In this document: positions 11,470-24,898 of the stretch, piece by piece
Layout: each line of letters begins with the position of its first letter
Numbering within the stretch: position 1 is the stretch's first letter
From: Calliphora vicina
Taxonomy: Eukaryota > Arthropoda > Insecta > Diptera > Calliphoridae
DNA: 64,000 nt
Assembly: GCF_958450345.1 (NCBI RefSeq)
Contig: NC_088780.1
Coordinates: 59,803,533 to 59,867,532, forward strand
Reading direction: 5' to 3'
Notes under the pieces: model-generated
Told to the model about the DNA's origin: nothing
Database searches by the model: none
Seen by the model: only the letters and a program-made list of their open reading frames with translations
Translations under genes and position numbers: made by a program

Positions 11470-14130
11470 TTGTAGTTAAATCATTTTATAGTTTACACAA
11501 ATGGCAAATTCATGTTATTGTTCTTGAGACGTGCTTTTTTATATAGTGATTTCCCTGTGGTACAAGTTCATTCAAACGTACATATGTATAAAAAAACATA
11601 CATACATTTGTACAAATATTTGCGTAAACTTTAAGTTCTTTTCATTTATATTCTTTGATTATATAAGCGCCCACTATTAATGAGAAATATACAAACATTT
11701 TTTATATTTATTTACAATACTCCCTCGAAAATTTTGCAACGACGCCAATCAATCAGATTGGTAACTATGCAGATTTAAGTATTTCCCTCCCATCGGTATC
11801 AAGTTCATATCGAAAGATCTCTTTAATATTTTTCATAACACTTGTTTGTGACTTTATTATTTCTACAATATTAACTTGCGATGTATAATTATATAATATA
11901 TATTTTATAGAAAACCGATCCATATACTAAACTAAGACTATATTTTTTTTTAAAAAGTAGTTTGGTTATATGTATCTCGGATAGTAATGTAACTTCTTTA
12001 CATAGCCAATGTAACTTTTGTACAATAGCCAATATGTACGAGTATATAAAATTAAAGGCATTTCAAAGGTGACATAAATTATGTATTATGTGGAAAGTGT
12101 AAACTGATGTAATTGAAATAAATAAACACATTTCTCGTTCAACGAGGGATACCTGTATTGTAAACACACACAACTATAAAAACAAGTACATTTTATATTT
12201 TATACGCACATGTTTTAAAAATTCTTTTTAAAGGCGGCTTTTAATTTACTAAAGAATTGCTGTGAATTATTTTTTTCTTTCAGATAATTTTTAAATGTTT
12301 TTTTTCTCTATTCTTTTTTTTGTATTTAACATGACCGACTAACATTTTGCTGCAAGTCTGATGACAACGCAATTGTGTGGATGAATGTGTACGTTGTGTT
12401 TTATTTATTTTTAATGCTCTGGCACACATGTATACATTGTCCATAAAAACGTTCTTACGGATAAAGTTTATTTAAATTCAATAAATTTTAACAAAAATGC
12501 AATGGCATAATTTTAAATATAAATATTTTCTATATGCACACCATACACATACACAATTTTATACAATCACACAAACTCACACAAAAAAAAACATATACTG
12601 GTGGTAATTTACAAAACGGATTGGGGATTGACTTTGCATTTTAATTGTTTGGTAGAACCATACAACGCGTTTCAACCAACAACGCTCAACCAAAACAACA
12701 AAACTGTTGAATTGGTTTTATTATTTTTTATTATTTAAAAATAAATGTTTATTAACGGTATATTTAAGTTGTGATTTTCATGTTAAGAATTTAAATTTAA
12801 TCAAGTATAAACAATTTGTATGCTTCTTTCATGTTTCGAATATGAAAACAAAAAAAAAAAAGAAAATTCTGGAAAAAAATTCTTTCCATTAACGACTGCG
12901 AGCGAGTACAAACAAATTTTATGAGTTCATTATAGAGTTGATAATTGAGAAATTTATTTGCAAATATGTACTACATATTCATATATACATCATTCTTACA
13001 TACATACGTACAAGATTACATATTCATATACGGATGTAAAAGAATATTCAAGCATGTAAATATTTGCTTTATATAAATTATGATGTTAATGACCTAACTA
13101 ATAGGTCAAGGTCACTAAAGTTGTTTCCATGTTAATGCAATTTGCTGCAGATATAAAATAGCCAAGGGTTAAATGCATTTAATTTTGTGTAAAGTGTTCA
13201 AATAAACTTATAATATGATGACTTTACCAGAGTCCCAGAGTTAATTGTTTGGTTTCAATAAAAAAATTTCCTTTGTCCTTAAAATGAGTAATGTGCAAAA
13301 TAATGAATATAAATGTTTCCGAAACCAAGAACGTAGCTATTTCGCTCCCAGGCTGGAAGCTATGAAACTTCAGAATTAATAGTTTCGGAAGTGGTGTCCG
13401 ATTTCACAGATGGTAATTCAACTATTTATTTCAACTACGGTTCTAACATGGGAAAAATTTCCGGCATAATTTTTTTGTAAAATTTTGGGAAATGTTTGTT
13501 GGGAATTTCTTTATACGTTTTCTTCATCAAGTTACAATATTCATATTATTCGCGATGGCCAAATTTGTTGCTAATTAACTTATTATATTATATCCGTAGA
13601 TTTGTTCGGTTCTAGTAAGAGATAGTCAGTTGACAAAGATGAATTAAGGTTGAAATAAAAAAATAAGAATGAATCAAGTTTAAATTGTATATTCTTAAAG
13701 GAATTATTAAGGTGCCTAACATTACAACTTTTAAGGATATTCATATTTAGAGAAAATAATAACAATAATAGTGGTTTAAATTTGTTTATCTACAATATGA
13801 TTTGCAAAATGTCTTTATCGAAACTAACTACGCCTGTTTTATAGTTTAAATAATAGAATTTATTTATTTTGTACCGATTAAAACTACCAGTGTGACAATA
13901 CCGATCAAATTAATACCGACAATACCGATTAAATTAGAAACCCTTAAAAAGCCTTGACCAACATGTACAATGATATATAGCTATTTTATACTTCTTTTAT
14001 GAAACGCTCGTAATATTATAAGACAATTTATTGTTAGGAACCCTAATTTGAACTCTAAAATTTAGAGTTCAAATATATTCGTTGTGCTAATCAAATTTGT
14101 AGTCAATCGAATAATTCGATAATATTCACA
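11470..14130. other. Non-coding AT-rich DNA
   Basis: Many short frames, none with recognisable content. At 13.86-13.95 kb 'ACCGAT' words recur (three to four times), possibly a decayed end of another repeat. Confidence 0.4.
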
Positions 14131-14487
14131 GATTTTTTCGGTTCTAGCGAAAGAAATTTCCCAATTTTATTTTGTCAGCCACAACAGCAAAAATTCGATA
14201 ATTAAGACTAAATGATTCGATTAGCTGCAAATTCGGTTATCACAAACATAACTGTTTTCTCTGTGTAGTATTTTCAGGAAATATTAAAAAAATCTGTACA
14301 TTGCCGGAAATTTTTTAAAAAATTAAGACTAAAACTTTAATAGTTTTTCAAATAATCGATAATCTAAATACTAAAAAAAGTTTTGATAGGTCGGACTAAG
14401 TTAAATCTGAAAAAAATGCATAATTCGTTTCAAAAGAGAAAATTTTAAAATCAGGTGTATTAACAAATTTAAACCCATATTATTGCC

Positions 14488-15536
14488 ACACAGAGAAAAC
14501 AAATTCCTTGTGACGCGTCATGACGACTAGAGTTGGGTTATTAGCTTAGAGAAGTCAGCGCTCTTTGCAGTTCAGCTCACTCAAATGAACTAGGTCGTTC
14601 TTTTAGTTCATTAGCTGAGTATGTTGTATAATCATCTCGTTTCGTGAGTGGCATACGATCATACCCAGCGGAAAAAATTTTCTAGGTCTTCACATTATAG
14701 GCCTTCTAAAAGACCTGTTTACACATTCTATAAGATTCGATACCCATTCTTCCCTGCGTACTCCCAAAAGATATTCTAGAAGGGCTTTGCTTTTCCTTCT
14801 GAAAACCTTCATACATATTCAAAATTTCATTGCAAAACCAGGTCTAAAAAAAATTCTAAATTAAAATTCAAACATGCTTGGTTTTGGAATTATTCCTATA
14901 TGTTGTCTCTCTGTATCAAAATTTATTTTGCTCTCTTTATTATAAACCATTACATGAAACCAAAAGGAGGAACAAAATCTTGTACAAGATTAAGACTTTT
15001 ATAATATTTGATGTTGTGAAGTTCGCGTGAAGTAGGTTTTTCATATAAAAAACTTCAGATGTTGTACTTTGAAGTCCTTTCTTTATGTTTTATGCTGAAT
15101 TTATTAAGAATATTTTCTCTAATAACCATCTTTAATGGATTGCTTAAGCAGACCTTCAATTAGGCTCTGATGTAGACATTCTGTGAGGCATTACGTGAAA
15201 GGTCCCCTTACAGACCTTCAGCAAAAGACCATCTAATATGCCATCTTAAGTAGTTTGTTACATAATGGTCTTCTAAGGCTAAACTTGAAATTATTGATGG
15301 ACCTGGCAAGCTACATATATCTCTTCAATAAATCATGTACTATGTACGTTATAATAAATTTAAAAAAGGACAAAACTATTTTGAGTTCAATACACAATAA
15401 GAAAAGAATCTATTAGTCTATTTTTTTAAACAGTTTGCAAGTACCATTAGTTATTACAATTGTTAGTAGTACTTATAACCGAAAAAATTGATTGGAGATA
15501 AATTCGGTTGACACCACCAAACTGTTTTCTCTGTGT
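14488..15536. mobile_element. Possible TIR element with ACACAGAGAAAAC ends
   Basis: ACACAGAGAAAAC at 14488-14500 is mirrored by GTTTTCTCTGTGT at 15524-15536, enclosing 1049 bp. The same terminus also occurs alone at about 14252-14264 (GTTTTCTCTGTGT), so the motif belongs to a repeat family. The interior contains several 'GGTCTTCT' words but no gene. No convincing target duplication. Confidence 0.4.
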
Positions 15537-15539
15537 AGA

Positions 15540-17940
15540 AAAAAGTTTTTAATTATAAAAACCGGTTAACCGAAACAAAGAAATTTATTTCTACTTTTTT
15601 CCAAATTACTCCGCTATTGAGAACTTTCTTGATGATATCACATTGTGATCCTGTATTATCATTAAATAAATAAAATGGTGTGTTCTGAAATAAGACCAGC
15701 TGTGTTTGAATTCTTTTTAATGTATACACAACAGGTGTAAAAATGCAAATAATCATTAACAAATAATAATAAAAATCAAGCTATATTTTTATAATTTAAT
15801 TAGGCTTATTTTTTTATCAAATATCAAAAAAAATAAATTAAATTAGTAATATATATTTATTTTAACAAGCTGTTTAGTAATTAATTTAATGGCTCTATTA
15901 TAATCAATTTAATCATATTTAATTTATTATTTTTTCTATAGATTTCTAATGATAAGTTTGTTTACTCTCTCTATACGTGGCTGCAAATAAAATAAAACTT
16001 ACACACTTTGACAAATTAACCATTCGAATGTTTTGGCAAAATAAAAAAAATATGCAGCACAAAAAAAAAAAGAAACTTAAATAATAAATATAAACACACG
16101 TAGAAAATAAAACATATGTACTGCATTTAAAATAAAATTTTAAACAAATAAATGTTTTTTTAAAAACAAAAAGTGTAACAGACGTCTTATACTTGAAGAT
16201 ACATATTTGTTTACACAAGAATATAAAAAAACAAACTGATAAATAAATAATAATAAAAAAAATACAAAATATTTTAGTTAATTGTAGCTTGTTGTTGCTG
16301 AAGTGGATAGTGGTGAAGTGTTTAACAAAATGTGCCACCACCACCATAGAACAGGCGGTCGTCTTTATCATTCTTATCAAATAAACACAATTTCCGTAAG
16401 CAATTAAAAAATGAGCAGTAACAACAAAATAAACAAAAACAACATTGAATATTTGTAATAAAAATTCAAAAAAAGTACCCAAAGAGAGAAGAGAAACAAG
16501 AGGAACTAAAATAATTCATTAACACATAACAATCAATTTCCTTCCATCTCAAAGTACTTGTTGTTTTATATATATTTTTTTTTAATATTTGACATGGAAC
16601 TACATCAAGTAAAAAATCCAAAAACAATAAATAATTCATTTGAAATTAAGTAAAAAACTATATTTTTTTATAGAATTTAAAAGCAGAATTAAAGATAAAT
16701 TTGATAAGAGTTTCAGATAGAAAAGTACATATAAATAAAACTAAATGAAACGAAAGAAAATTGTACTTAAAAGTAGTACAAACTGTAAGATTCGCAATAT
16801 AATTTATGGAACTGTTTGCGGTCATTTTCAGCTGGATTTGGAAGAACGAATAATTTATATACCCTACACAACCATAAATGGGAAAGACATTATACATATC
16901 GATCATATTAGTTTCATTTACTAGGACGATTTAACAATATGCGTCCTTTGATCAATCACTCGAATAAGTAATAATACTTTATGAAATTTCATTCGATCAA
17001 AATTATACTCGAATAACCCTAGCAATATTACGGAATATTAAAACAAAAAACATAACTGACTTATATTAAATATTTATAAACAGAACCTTTAAGCCAATTC
17101 AAACGAAGAATATTCTACGAATTTTTCCTTACATTCGATTGTAAATAAAATTGAACAGCTATTGTAGTTTCATATTAATTTTCCAAAACATATCAAAATA
17201 CTCGTAGTTGAATATTGCAAACATATCTTTGAGATTGACGTTACCATGGCCATAGTTAAATTTTCAAGTGACCTTGAATAACTTGTCTTGAGCTGTTTCT
17301 GCAGTTTATCAATAAAATGTTTGACGTATAAATATTAAAAGAAAACAAAATGAATAAGTATTTTGTTTTCGCATTAATACTAAATATCGAGGAATAAATT
17401 TGTGAACAAGTTTTTCGATGAATCGTGTTTTTTCTATTGTTTAAAATTAATAAATATTCATCTTAATAGGTCTTTTAAATTCAAACAAGAATTCTGTGGT
17501 TATTTTTAACCATTTTTTCAAAGACATATTTAATATTATGCAACATTTGTACGTCACCGAATAAATTAACTAAATTTAACATACATATAAACTAATTTCT
17601 TATGATCCAATACAATTATGAAAATTGTTAATGACTGAAATTTAAAAAAAAATATATATATGTATATTTAAATATGTGTAGATAAAGAGATGTAAATTTA
17701 TACATCCCTAATAAATTATGTATAAAATTACAATAATTCATTTTGCTTTTTTTGTTTAAGTACACGTGCTTACGTTAGAAATTCTCTTAAAAATAGTAAA
17801 TTACATTTCAGAAATATGTATATTGAATATATTTTATGACGTCTAAAATAAATCCCGACCATTTTATGTAAATATAACGACAAACTACATAGATTTTTGC
17901 ATATTTAATGAAAACACGACTAACTCGAGTTTTTTGACAT
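15540..17940. other. Very AT-rich non-coding DNA
   Basis: The 178-codon minus frame at 15946-16482 is compositionally biased (Phe, Ile, Tyr, Lys from A/T homopolymers) and shows no domain; I do not regard it as a gene. Confidence 0.5.
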
Positions 17941-17945
17941 ACTAG

Positions 17946-18072
17946 CCCCCATTTTCTCAATCTCTGGTTATTTTTTATCGTGACGATAAACTGACAGTTC
18001 TCATACAAAAAAAATGTTAATTGGAGATTTATCGTTACGAAAAACGATAACTAGATATTGCGAAAATGGGGG
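17946..18072. mobile_element. MITE with CCCCCATTTTC ends
   Basis: The left arm CCCCCATTTTCTCAATCTC faces a right arm which, read inward, is CCCCCATTTTCGCAATATC. Both continue through GTTATC and an ATCGT..ACGAT block, giving arms of about 50 bp. It is flanked by TAG on both sides (17943-17945 and 18073-18075), a possible 3-bp target duplication. No coding capacity. A 3-bp duplication would fit a PIF/Harbinger-type MITE, but that is inference. Confidence 0.6.
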
Positions 18073-18075
18073 TAG

Positions 18076-20397
18076 GTATGTTTGTCAATATTTCCGAAAC
18101 TAAGTTTTGTCTAGAAATAATTGTTTTGTATTCGATTTTGTTTAATTAATAAAAAAAAATCATTAAAATAGTTATACTGAGTTGCAAATGAGATTCGGAT
18201 CAAAAAGATGACATTTGAGACCGGTGGTAATGAGTAATAATACTCTAAATTCGATTCAACGTCAATATTCCCAAATAAAAAGTTCATATTCATATTGAAT
18301 CTTAGGAATTCATTTTCACCGTCTAGCATTATAACATTTCTAAAAACTAATAAATTTTTCTTATATTTGCCTTCACACGTGGACTGGAAATTTTCCAACC
18401 AATTTTTTACTTTCATATCTGTATAGATTACGATTCCGATACAACTAAACTCGAAATTTAATATTTGTAAATGCATTACCAAACATCAGAGCCCATTCGG
18501 GTTAATGTTATCAGATTTGACTGACATTTTCACAGTTAGATTATTATATCACTCCGTCAAGCAATTATCGAAATTCTCAAAAAAAAAATGTTTATAAAAT
18601 ATACAGTATAATAAATTTCAATATATTTTCTTTGAATTTCATTTAATGTATAAAGATTAAAGTGATTCCAAGAAATCTAATTTTAACAAGTAAGAAAAAC
18701 ACCGGCCACCTTCTAAATATTTAGTACAAATAATTGATTTAGATGTTAGGTACGCAGAGCTCATTTGTAACGAAAATAGTTTTCAAAATCACCTGTTTGG
18801 CGAAAACTAGGATCAATTAGAAATGAACCAAGCAGAAATGTATTTGTGCCGAATTTTATTCCATATCAAAACTTTTGAAAAGAATTAAGCGATACAGTAT
18901 TATAGGTTTTTAGTCGACATTTTAAATTGTTAAATATTCGAATTTTGCTAATTTATGAAGTCGATTTTTTTTAATTTTCGACTTTTTATCCCATTTAAAT
19001 GTAAAAAAAATGTATATAGTTGCTAAATTTACGGATGAGAAAACACATTTTTTTAACAAAATTTTGAATAAAATTTAATACTTTTTTTACTTTTTATGTA
19101 CAATATGGAGATTTTTCGATTTCAATTCCTCTTAAGTCCAAAATGCTGAAAAGTTCAGCAATTGCTCATTTTAGAAGTTGCTCATTTTATTTGAAGTTTT
19201 ATGACCGTGACAATTTTGACACCTGATATAAAAGGGTAAATTTTCAACCCAAAAAAACAATCTGAAATTAATTTCTGAACAAAAACTAAATTTTTTCGAA
19301 ATCCGTCAATTTCAAATTTTTTGAAATTTCGGATTTTGTTCAAATTTTCAGATGACAGAGAACAATTTTAGACCAATATAAGGGCCGCCATAATGTACAA
19401 ACTGCTATCAATTTGTACGGTAATAATCATATCCAATTGGTATATAATTTATCAACGATATTGTTTAATTTTGAACGAAATCGATCAGAAGCTAATGCAA
19501 GTAGGCTCGGGTACATTATGAGTTTATAGGGATATTTCAAAGATTGAAATTGTATTGAAAATTTTAGTAGACTTATAAATACACCCAATTTCAATCAAAT
19601 TTGAAAAAGTACTTCGTGCAAAATTTTCAACAAAAGTACAAAATATTCAAAATTAATCACTTTTTTGTAAAATTGCATCGATATAATGTCGAGAATGTGA
19701 GTGTTTTCCTATGTAGAGTACAGAGCGTTAATGATTAGAATAGTAGATATTAATCTGATTCTAATATTTATCGCAATGTTATACCCTTTTCGAAATTACA
19801 AATGTTCTATAATGATTCCATTTCGAACAACATATGCATCATTTTGTATACTTTTAGTTAACGTAGTTTTAATTTTTTACAATATTTGTATGAATATTTT
19901 TTTTAGAAATATGTTATTGTTATTTTTTCACAAACTGGCAACATATATTTTAATTTATTCATATTTTCTCAAAAGTATACATTATTATTATTTTTAGTTT
20001 GTACTTTTTTGCCACTTTGTGAAAAAAATGTATATAAACAAAAACAAAAATAAGAACTGATTATTGAAAATTATTTTCAATTTCCATAAAATATTTAAAT
20101 ATCGCTCATTTTCTGCAACAATGTCATAATTCAAAAGAAGTCGTTTCGACAAAAACGTCTTTGAATTTTGTATGATATTTTAATATTACTTATATAAATT
20201 TTCAACAAATCAAATGGGATCTCAGAAATAAAACCTGATTTAAATAGTAGATGTTAATATCTTTCTAATCTGAATTTAAACCATATTTTTAGTTGTCAAA
20301 TATACAAGAAAACATGAATTTTAATTTTGATGTTTACAACACAAATACACTCTCATACAAAAAATAATTGAATTTTTTGAAGATTGGTAAAACTATC
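18076..20397. other. Non-coding AT-rich DNA
   Basis: Contains open frames at 18111-18482 (minus) and 19701-19997 (plus) of 123 and 98 codons without recognisable domains. They are A/T-driven and not supported as genes. Confidence 0.4.
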
Positions 20398-20523
20398 AGC
20401 CCAATTATGAATAAAAATTCCGCGTGAGTTTTTTCCCTTTTCTCATTTTTCCTATTCAAATTCAATGGGAAAAAACTCCCGGGGAACAAACTCCCGCGGA
20501 ATTTTTTATTCATGATTGGGCTG
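20398..20523. mobile_element. 126-bp MITE with CAGCCCAAT ends
   Basis: The left end CAGCCCAATTATGAATAAAA and the right end, read inward, CAGCCCAATCATGAATAAAA are near-identical. Both continue into ATTCCGCG and then a second mirrored block (GGGAGTTT..AACTCCC type). Flanks are TAT on the left and TAT on the right, so a 2-3-bp duplication is possible. No gene. Confidence 0.7.
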
Positions 20524-20999
20524 TATATGAAATACTATAGAACGACGCATATTTTGTATTACTCAGTTCAAAAAAAAAACGGATTTTCAGTTATGACGTT
20601 GTTACAGCAAATGAGCGATATGTATCCATATATTAGATTTTTATTCAAAATAAGTTCGGATATAACTTTCATGGCATCAACATTAGTGTAGGGTATTATA
20701 TATTTCCATTTAATCGACTGTAGTACTGGGATTTTTATTTACTTGTTTTTCCCCCCAAAAAAAATAAACATTCTGTGTTTATCGTGTTATGCAAACATAC
20801 TCGTACGAAAAGAAATAATGCGAAATGGCACAAGAAGCTACTCGTAGTAAATAAATTATTTATTTTATTTTTAAACTTATTTTTTTTTGCTCTTGTTGAT
20901 AATGATTCAGTCTCTGTCCAGCATAAAAAAATGTTAACAACAAATTATTTTCATAAAATATAAATATTTTTTTATTTATTTGATTTTTTTAAAATGCAG

Positions 21000-22300
21000 C
21001 TTTGTTTCGACTTAATGTTATTAACTTTTGCTAAGAGTGGAAAACGTCTTTAAATTACTTTGTTTTAGCCAACTTTCATGCGATCAGGCGACGACACACA
21101 TTCACACACTGACTCACTCGTACACACAGTCACTTACTCATACAAAATAGTTTAGTCTTATTCTCTCTTTTCGTTAAAAAAATGTTCGTTTTTTTATTTC
21201 TCTTTTATCATATAAAATCTGTTGCGCTAATAAAATACATAATAATTATTTGTTTATGTATAATATTTTTTTTAATTTAATAATAATTAGGTTTTGATTG
21301 TTGATTTTACCGTTTATTTGTTGGATTTTCACGTTTATTTTTTGCAATTATTTATTTGTTGTTGCTTTATTGTTTGGTATGTTTTTTCTAAGTTTTGAAT
21401 CACTTGAATGGAATCGGTATCAACCCACTTAGTTCACTTCTTAATTAACACTGAGCTCAAATCAAAAAGTATCGCAAACAAAATACTTCACTTTTATAGC
21501 AAAAGTTGGTTGAAGTCAGTTGAGTCAATAGCTACACACAGATACTTACACACACACAAAGCGTTTTGTATGTGGCTCTGCTGACGGTAACGATCGTGTT
21601 TCTTTATGATTGTTTTAGCTGGTTCGCTTATTGACTTGTTGTCTGGCTGTTTGGTTGGTTTTTTATTTTTTTTGTAGTTGGCTACTGCTGCCGTAATACT
21701 GCAGAACTTTTAACTAACACTAGTTGCTTGTGAGTAGAGGAGTAGTTTGTTGTCGTAGCAGTGTGTTTTTGTTGGTAACAACAGTTGTCTGCCAACCGAT
21801 AAGAGACCACAACAAACCCAAATGAGCGCATACACAAGACAATGAACGTTCAACAACAACAAAACCAAACTTATTACTTGCAATACATTTGATAGGTAGT
21901 TAAGAATAAAGTACATACACGACATTCACCACAATTTACAAAATTATTCTACTTTAGATACCTATTCATTTCATTCTAAAGATTTCTAGTTTTAAATAGA
22001 GTTTTTGTTGATCTAGTAACAAGATCTATTTCAACATACTTACAGTGGCACGCAATTATTTGAAACTCAATAAAACCACTTAACAACTGGTAACCGGACT
22101 GCATTTAACATTTTATTTCTTTTGTTGACTTTAAAAACGTAGCCAGCCGGTAGCGATTGCTGCTCCTACTCCCTCTCTTGCTGCAATCGTCATTGAGTTG
22201 TTGTCCGACTGGTTTCAGTCGCAAAACAACCAGTTGCTTTCCAACAAGTTGTCGCTAGTCTAAGTAGAAAATCCAATATTTAGTATTTTGGTCATATCAA
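21000..22300. other. Non-repetitive, higher-complexity stretch; no gene proven
   Basis: This region has noticeably more balanced base composition than its surroundings, with CACACA-type tracts at 21.09-21.13 and 21.53-21.56 kb, and blocks at 21.58-21.80 and 22.14-22.27 kb rich in GCTG/CAACA words. A TCAGTCG sequence at 22216 resembles an insect initiator. It could hold a non-coding exon or a promoter of a flanking gene, but no open frame or splice pair supports this. Confidence 0.25.
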
Positions 22301-23130
22301 ATTCCGCATTCAAACAAATTAAACTTTTATCAAAGACAACGGACGGACAGTCAAATATACAATTTGTCTGTGTGAGTGTCGGTTAAAGCTTAATAAATTT
22401 TAATGGTGCATGGGAGTTAATTGAATCATTTAGTATATGGCACTGCATTAGAGTGATCGCTATGAATATATACAACTATGTATTAATGTTTTTGTTTTTA
22501 ACACACATGCAATTGTACATTGATTGATCTATATGCGTTAAATAATCACATGTATATCTTTGACTTCTAATCCGTTAATGAGTTGTTTTCTATGTGTATT
22601 TATAAATAAAAATTAGATTATATTTGTGGGTCAAACAACAGGGCAAATTATTATTCAACATTAATAACCTAATTCATTGTAGAGAGAATTAAGTATAACG
22701 AGCCTTAAAATCAAAAAAAGCTTAACAATACACTGACGACCAGCTATTTATTTCTTATAAATAAAAGTAAACAAAACTCATCTGATTCTAATGTACAATA
22801 AAACAGATCTAAATTGTCGCTCAAACTTATCAGAGTTGTGCAAATTAATTTCCATACTAATTTTGACAGTTCATTTGCGAGAGTTCAATTTGTATTTTCT
22901 CAATATTAATTTGGATTTCTTATTTTCCATTTGTTTTTTCGTAATATTTAATTGCTTTTCTGAACTACAATTTCTATTTTCCCAATATTAATTTTGATTT
23001 CTCAATTTAAATTAGTTTTTTCACCCAGCGAAAAATGAACATATCCGTGTACGATTTGACACCATTCGGGGCCAATAGTGTATCAACCCCGTATGTGTAC
23101 AAATTGTACACGAACGGTGTCAATTTGACA

Positions 23131-23321
23131 ACGTAAAAATTACACCATTCCGTTGCTGAATTGACACCATCCATTTTCGATTTGACACCGCTCGTGTACG
23201 ATTTTGTAACAGACCGTTGATAATTTGTCACCGTTCGTGTACGATTTGACACTAGACCGTTGTCAATTTGACACCATACGTTGTCGATTTGATACCGTTC
23301 GTGTACGATTTAGTAATTAAA
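23131..23321 (+). repeat. Phased 21-22-bp tandem array
   Basis: About nine units with starts near 23131, 23152, 23173, 23194, 23216, 23237, 23259, 23280 and 23301, so steps of 21 or 22 bp. A typical unit is GTGTACGATTTGACACCGTT. Units beginning GTGTAC and units beginning GTTG are intermixed in the later part. Two further related words, one inverted, precede it at 23.04-23.13 kb. A period of two helical turns places the same motif on one face of the helix and suggests a protein-binding array. Confidence 0.75.
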
Positions 23322-24560
23322 ATAAATATTTTTTTTTTATTTTTTACATTTATTTTTAAATACAATAAGAATAAATACTTAAATATAAAATATGTACATA
23401 TAAAAGATTCCATGTTTAAATATGGCAAAACATTGGTGTCAATTGTCGGAGTGAAATTTCAAATAGCATCCCTACTGCTTCCCTTATGTCCACTTTCTAA
23501 AAAATAAAATAAATACTTACGGCCGTATTAATAAAAATGATTTTGTTAGATATTCCTCCGGCAGTGAGCTACATGAGGTTCACAAGTTAGTTTTATAGAC
23601 ATTTTTGTCATTTACTGTTAACCTGTAACGGCATGTAGTAATTAAATGTGTAAACATCGTGGAAGAAGATCCACAAAATCTAATATACTCACTCCGGCAT
23701 TAAAATTAAGAGTTTTATCATAGAAAATCATTAGATTTTGTTACAATTTAACAAAATGACAATAAAAATAAATTAATAAAAGAAATCATAAAATAGTGAT
23801 GTTTATTTAAACAAAGAATATTCGTCATTCGAATACTTTTAATAATAATTGAAAAAAAATATATAAAAATGTTTGTATATTAATATATTTAGGCTTAATG
23901 TAAATAGGAACGGTTTTTATTCGCTGATTGTGTAAGTTTAACAACAAGTTTAATCTGTAATTTCAGATTTTATTTACTGAAAAAAAATAGTACGAGTACT
24001 TTATTATTTAATATTCATTGTTTTGCTGCACTATGATTAAAGTGGCAGATAAAAGTTATAGTGTTACCATCACAGAATTTAAAAAAAATATTAAAATACT
24101 GTTTACTTAAAATGCTCATTATGAATACGAATTTATAAGAAAGCAATTTTAGGCCTAAAATGTGTTTTAACTAAATTGTATTTTAAACCTTAAAACTGAT
24201 ATTTTTATGAATATGGGGGTTATTATATTCTACATCGCTGTTAATTATATACACATATGGCTCTACTTACCTTTTAAATGTACCAAAGCTGAAGGCATAT
24301 TTATTGTTTCCAGGAATTTTTGGAGTTGTATGCCGTCACTGGATTTGGCGATATTCGCACTGCCTGGATCTTCATCTGCATCAACACAAATTCGATATTA
24401 AACACAATTACGATTTCTTTTATATTTTGGGTTTTAAACCATTTATTTACTTCACTTTTATCCATTATATTTATTAAAAATTTTTAATGTAAATAAAATT
24501 AAAACTCACTTATAAAAACAAAGCAGAGCAACTCATGTTGAGATGCGTTAGCGAATAATT
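23322..24560. other. AT-rich interior of the possible TIR element
   Basis: No transposase-like motif found on either strand. Short frames only. Confidence 0.4.
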
Positions 24561-24704
24561 TAACAGCATTGCGTTGTCGATTCGTACCCGTTTGTTTACA
24601 AATTGTAAACGTACGGTGTCAATGGTGTCAAAATGACCAACCGTTGTCGATTTTGCAACGTCAATTTTCCCTCAGTGTAGAGTGTGTCAATTAACAGCTT
24701 TTTG

Positions 24705-24898
24705 CATAGAGAATACACATAGAGCGAAAACTCTACTGTCAAAAACCTATCTCAGTTGTCAAAAAACTAAGTGGTGAGAATGTATTAGTAAGACAAAGTA
24801 TGTGAAAACAAAAACAACACTCGTATGTGTAACTTTTTTGAGTAATTTTTTTGTTTTAGTTTTGTTCTAGTTTTCGCTCTATGTATATTTCCTCTATG
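24705..24898. mobile_element. 194-bp hAT-type MITE
   Basis: The left end CATAGAGAATACACATAGAG and the right end, read inward, CATAGAGGAAATATACATAG both continue into AGCGAAAACT. It is flanked by the perfect 8-bp duplication GCTTTTTG (24697-24704 and 24899-24906), which is the hAT hallmark. No coding sequence; it must be mobilised in trans. Confidence 0.75.

Larger units (their letters stand above)
23022..24677. mobile_element. Possible TIR element with CACTGAGGGAAAA-like ends
   Basis: Left end CACCCAGCGAAAAATGAAC and right end, read inward, CACTGAGGGAAAATTGAC are similar, and both sides carry subterminal 'GTGTACGATTTGACACC'-type repeats (23.04-23.32 kb on the left; GTTGTCGATT, GTGTCAATGGTGTCAAA on the right at 24.57-24.66 kb). 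Multiple subterminal repeats are typical of CACTA-type elements, but I find no matching 2-3-bp target duplication and no transposase, so the class is uncertain. Confidence 0.4.

Noticed and set aside
15946..16482. 178-codon minus-strand open frame
   Set aside because: The longest simple frame in its area, but made of Phe/Ile/Tyr/Lys from A/T homopolymers, with no domain, and typical of chance frames in AT-rich DNA.
18111..18482. 123-codon minus-strand open frame
   Set aside because: No recognisable motif, biased composition, no splice or promoter support.
22216..22223. TCAGTCG as an insect initiator element
   Set aside because: No downstream promoter element at the expected distance and no transcript evidence; mentioned only as a weak hint.
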